Assembly (NCBI GenBank): GCA_937907215.1
Contig: CALESG010000070.1
Coordinates: forward strand, 1-8,908
Direction: 5' to 3'
Length of the DNA: 8,908 bases
Source of the DNA: an uncultured Ruminococcus sp.
GTDB lineage: Bacteria > Bacillota > Clostridia > Oscillospirales > Ruminococcaceae
Numbering within the stretch: position 1 is the stretch's first letter; each line of letters starts with the position of its first letter. Below, piece after piece: positions 6,971 to 8,908 of this stretch. Under the pieces are notes generated by a model. That model saw nothing but the letters and a program-made list of their open reading frames with translations. It was not told where the DNA came from and searched no databases. A program made the position numbers and the translations under genes.

Positions 6971-7011
6971 TGAGGTAAAGATTTAAATCTTATAAAGCAA
7001 CATCGGAAACA

Positions 7012-7077
7012 CCGCACAAATTCCCCTACTTGATTTGCACGAGATCTTAGTGTATATTTCGTGCAATCTATGTGCGG
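7012..7077 (+). repeat. Nested hairpin in the GH8 leader, possible small dispersed repeat or RNA element
   Basis: An outer stem CCGCACA (7012-7018) with TGTGCGG (7071-7077) encloses an inner stem TTGCACGA (7035-7042) with TCGTGCAA (7059-7066), which is extended by GA/TC after a one-base bulge. The 13 bases AATTCCCCTACTT remain unpaired on one side. The segment has more G+C than its surroundings. There is no T run after it, so it is not a simple terminator. It could be a leader RNA structure or a MITE-like palindromic unit. I do not match it to a known riboswitch class. Confidence 0.45.
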
Positions 7078-7133
7078 CACAGCATTAAATTCTTACATTT
7101 TTATTCATTGCATAATTTTAAGGAGGAGTTATA

Positions 7134-8549
7134 ATGACTTTTTTAAAGAAAATCATTGCTGGTGTAATAGCGTGTACAACTACAGCTTCATTTGCCTGCA
7201 TATATAATACAACAGCATCAGCAATTTTAGATACCGGGATTGAATATAATCTTACAGAAGAAACAACAACTTTCTATGATAGATGGAAGAGTAAGTATGT
7301 TATTAAAAATAATTATGTAAAAAACGAAGATCAGTATTATGTTCTTTACAGTGAAGGATCATCTGAGGTCACTGTTTCAGAGGCGCATGGATACGGTATG
7401 CTTATTGCAGCGAGCATGGCAGAACATGACAAGGACGCAAAAGAAATCTTTGATGGTATGTATAATTTCTACAAGGCGCATCCCAGCAGCATAGGTCCTA
7501 ATCTTATGGCGTGGCAGCAGAGTGATACGGGTTCTGCTATCGTAGATACATCAGCCGATTCCGATTCAGCAACAGACGGCGATATGGATATTGCTTATGC
7601 ATTGCTGATGGCAGGCAGCGTATGGGGTAGTGATGGAGAAATAAATTATAAAAAAGCTGCCATTGATGTCATAAATGATATAATGACGTATGAAGTAAAT
7701 AAAACTGACTGGATACTCCAGCTTGGTGACTGGGCATATTGGTCTAAGCCTGGAGATCAATATTATTCCGCAACAAGAGCATCTGACTTTATTATGCAGT
7801 ATCTGCCGATATTTGCTGAGGTTACAAATGATGACCGATGGATGAATGTATATAATAGCACATATGATATAATAAACAGCATAGCAGAGCAGTACAATAC
7901 CGGTATTCTTCCCGATTTTATTGTAAAGGACGAATCAACCGGCGAATTTATTCCTGCACCTTCAAATTATCTTGAAAGCGACTATGATGGATACTATTAT
8001 TATAACAGCTGCCGTACACCGTGGAGAATATGTATGGATTATCTTATCACCGGCAATACTGATGCACTTAATTTAGCTAATAAGCTGAATTCCTTTATAA
8101 AAAAGGCGGCAAATTCAGATCCATGGGAGATAATGGCTGGATATAAGCTTGACGGCACTCCAATAGAGGATTACAATGATCTTTGCTTTACTGCACCGTT
8201 TTTGATTTCAGCTGCTTGCGAAGATGATAAAGAATGGCATGATGAGATTCGTGATGTTGTTGTAAATTATGGTGACGATGTATATTTTGGCGATACAATA
8301 AAAATGCTTTGCCTTATAGTTGATGACGGATGCTGGATCGTTCCGAATTCATCAGAAGAAACAGTATACGGTGATGTGAATGAAGACGGAATGTTTAGCA
8401 TTGCCGATTTGATTATGATTCAGAAGTGGTTGGTAAAAGCCGCTGAACTTAATAACTGGCAAGCCGGAGATGTTAATAAAGATTCCAAGGTAAACATTTT
8501 CGATTTATGCTTGATGAAACAGACACTTATGAAACAAACTGAACAATAA
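7134..8549 (+). CDS. Secreted GH8 glycosidase (endo-beta-glucanase/lichenase or chitosanase-like) with dockerin
   Basis: The 471-residue product has a signal peptide (residues 1-30, cleavage after ASA), a GH8 (alpha/alpha)6-barrel domain about 35-400, and a type I dockerin about 411-469 with two calcium loops (GDVNEDGMFSIAD, GDVNKDSKVNIFD). ATG 7134 is preceded at 7 bases by AAGGAGG. GH8 signatures are SEAHGYGM with the general acid Glu83, ATDGDMDIAYALLMA (residues 146-160) and NSCRTPWRI (291-299). In the canonical subfamily (CelA of Clostridium thermocellum, cold-active xylanase) the base is an Asp in the Y-D-A-x-R-x-P-W segment; here that position is Asn291. This is the pattern I recall for the GH8b group (chitosanase ChoK, lichenases), which uses an acid from a preceding loop; Glu281 or a neighbouring Asp is a candidate. 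The exact substrate is therefore open. It diverges from the araC gene. Its only candidate terminator is the hairpin at 8617-8655. Confidence 0.93.
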   Translation: MTFLKKIIAGVIACTTTASFACIYNTTASAILDTGIEYNLTEETTTFYDRWKSKYVIKNNYVKNEDQYYVLYSEGSSEVTVSEAHGYGMLIAASMAEHDKDAKEIFDGMYNFYKAHPSSIGPNLMAWQQSDTGSAIVDTSADSDSATDGDMDIAYALLMAGSVWGSDGEINYKKAAIDVINDIMTYEVNKTDWILQLGDWAYWSKPGDQYYSATRASDFIMQYLPIFAEVTNDDRWMNVYNSTYDIINSIAEQYNTGILPDFIVKDESTGEFIPAPSNYLESDYDGYYYYNSCRTPWRICMDYLITGNTDALNLANKLNSFIKKAANSDPWEIMAGYKLDGTPIEDYNDLCFTAPFLISAACEDDKEWHDEIRDVVVNYGDDVYFGDTIKMLCLIVDDGCWIVPNSSEETVYGDVNEDGMFSIADLIMIQKWLVKAAELNNWQAGDVNKDSKVNIFDLCLMKQTLMKQTEQ

Positions 8550-8565
8550 GAGCTTGTGTTCATAG
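8550..8565 (-). repeat. Right copy of the 16-base inverted repeat shared with 2385-2400
   Basis: GAGCTTGTGTTCATAG on the plus strand, beginning right after the GH8 stop codon (TAA 8547-8549), is the reverse complement of 2385-2400 with one mismatch. Together the copies bracket the whole lyase-araC-GH8 block (about 6.2 kb). Confidence 0.55.
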
Positions 8566-8567
8566 GT

Positions 8568-8609
8568 TCAGCCATATGTTTCTTGTATATGTCTATAGCT
8601 TCTTGCCAT
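8568..8609 (-). pseudogene. Relic of an IS3-type orfA start (13 codons)
   Basis: On the minus strand, ATG 8609 opens the peptide MARSYRHIQETYG and stops at TGA 8568-8570. The first ten residues resemble the N-terminus of IS3-family orfA proteins of Firmicutes, which begin like 'M(A/P)R.Y.HI.EYEKEI' and continue into a helix-turn-helix. Everything after residue 10 is lost. The upstream signals survive: AGGAGG (8617-8622) 7 bases before ATG, -10 TATAAT (8632-8637) and a weak -35 CTAACA (8655-8660) at 17 bases. The identification rests on a very short match. Confidence 0.45.
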
Positions 8610-8616
8610 AACAATA

Positions 8617-8655
8617 CCTCCTATGGTTTCTATTATACCATAGGAGGCTATTTTT
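8617..8655. terminator. 11-bp perfect hairpin: probable GH8 terminator and RBS-hiding structure of the IS relic
   Basis: CCTCCTATGGT (8617-8627) pairs perfectly with ACCATAGGAGG (8637-8647) around a 9-base loop; on the plus strand a run of five T (8651-8655) follows after CTA. It lies 68 bases past the GH8 stop and could terminate that transcript. Read on the minus strand, the 3' arm contains the AGGAGG of the small relic frame and the loop contains its -10 box, so only transcripts entering from outside would hide the ribosome binding site. Confidence 0.7.
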
Positions 8656-8678
8656 GTTAGTATACATTTTTAGATGTG

Positions 8679-8813
8679 CAGTTATATTTTGAAACAGCAC
8701 TTTAACTGCCACAATTATATGATTTTGTAAAATCAAATCCCAGAACTGAAAAAGGACATGGAAGAATCGAAACAAGACAATATTTCATTTCAACAGAAAT
8801 TAATGATTTTATT
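8679..8813 (+). pseudogene. Fragment of an ISAs1-family transposase
   Basis: The frame through 8748-8807 reads EKGHGRIETRQYFISTEIND. E-K-G-H-G-R-I-E-x-R is a conserved block of ISAs1-family (DDE) transposases. Upstream, FVKSNPRT is in the same frame. Further upstream the similarity (NSTLTATII, resembling the family's 'NQ.TL...I' block) continues only after a one-base frame change and an in-frame TGA near 8691. The full protein has about 370-400 residues; here only about 45 degenerate codons remain, without start, stop or terminal repeats. Confidence 0.65.
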
Positions 8814-8821
8814 CCCATGTT

Positions 8822-8908
8822 TTACTTTTTTCTTCTGTTTTTAACCCCTACCGCAGCAGCTGAACCGGCAACAAGAGCAATTGATAATGTAAACGGAATT
8901 ACTGAGAA
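8822..8908 (-). CDS. C-terminal 28 residues of a membrane-anchored protein (5' part outside window)
   Basis: On the minus strand an open frame enters from the right edge and stops at TAA 8822-8824. It encodes a hydrophobic helix (IPFTLSIALVAGSAAAVGV) followed by a basic tail, KNRRKK. This matches the C-terminal membrane anchor of Gram-positive cell-surface proteins, and is the part that follows an LPxTG-like sorting motif in sortase substrates. The motif itself, if present, would lie just outside the window. It could instead be an ordinary tail-anchored or multi-pass membrane protein. It is too short for any functional assignment. Confidence 0.6.
   Translation of the reverse strand, partial: FSVIPFTLSIALVAGSAAAVGVKNRRKK

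Noticed and set aside
8420..8614. Minus-strand 64-codon frame starting with TTG near 8614
   Set aside because: Most of it is antisense to the GH8 dockerin, and its start is in a different frame from ATG 8609, which has the better spacing to AGGAGG.
8677..8710. Short inverted repeat GCAGTTA/TAACTGC as an IS end or terminator
   Set aside because: The stem is only 7 bp with an 18-base loop, lies inside the transposase fragment and has no T run.
8593..8775. Minus-strand 60-codon frame
   Set aside because: It is antisense to the ISAs1 relic and runs through the hairpin; no ribosome binding site and no recognisable sequence.
1..8908. CRISPR arrays, tRNA or rRNA genes, replication origin
   Set aside because: No regularly spaced repeats, cloverleaf-like segments or conserved rRNA stretches were seen on either strand.

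Overview
The window looks like chromosome of an AT-rich, Gram-positive gut or rumen fibre degrader, most like Ruminococcus (Oscillospiraceae). The grounds are two secreted polysaccharidases ending in type I dockerins, a threonine-rich linker typical of ruminococcal cellulosomal enzymes, the Firmicutes-type (class II) GalT, strong AGGAGG ribosome binding sites, and sigma-A promoters close to consensus. I cannot name the species.

Layout. (1) Bases 1-2277, plus strand: the end of a Leloir galactose operon, with a 5'-truncated galE (1-735) and a complete galT (748-2277). Directly after galT is a roughly 40-codon relic of a PfkB-type fructokinase (2278-2403), which loses its homology just before a 16-base sequence that recurs, inverted, at the far side of the window (8550-8565). 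A strong intrinsic terminator (2444-2482) follows. (2) Bases 2501-8549: a polysaccharide-degradation module. A 1039-residue PL11 rhamnogalacturonan-I lyase with two ricin-type lectin domains, a poly-Thr linker and a dockerin lies on the minus strand (2501-5620). Upstream of it, on the same strand, is an AraC-family regulator (5965-6831). A GH8 glycosidase with a dockerin diverges on the plus strand (7134-8549). (3) Bases 8550-8821: a graveyard of insertion sequences, with an IS3-type orfA start inside a hairpin and an ISAs1-type transposase fragment. (4) Bases 8822-8908: the C-terminal 28 codons of a minus-strand protein ending in a membrane helix and a cationic tail.

How the genes fit together. 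The lyase cuts the rhamnose-galacturonate backbone of pectin, whose side chains are rich in galactose; GalT and GalE process galactose in the cytoplasm. The two dockerins should dock both enzymes on a cohesin scaffold at the cell surface. The AraC regulator sits between the enzyme genes. A 27-base element (20 of 27 identical) lies next to the -35 position of the lyase promoter and also upstream of the divergent araC/GH8 pair, so joint control by this regulator is a reasonable hypothesis.

I did not find a clearly new enzyme system. The most notable observations are: the degraded gene and IS scars flanking the enzyme module with a shared inverted 16-mer; the shared promoter element; the -10-overlapping inverted repeat at the lyase promoter; the GH8 with Asn where the canonical catalytic base should be; the hairpin architecture of the IS3-type relic; and a nested hairpin in the long GH8 leader that may be a small dispersed repeat.
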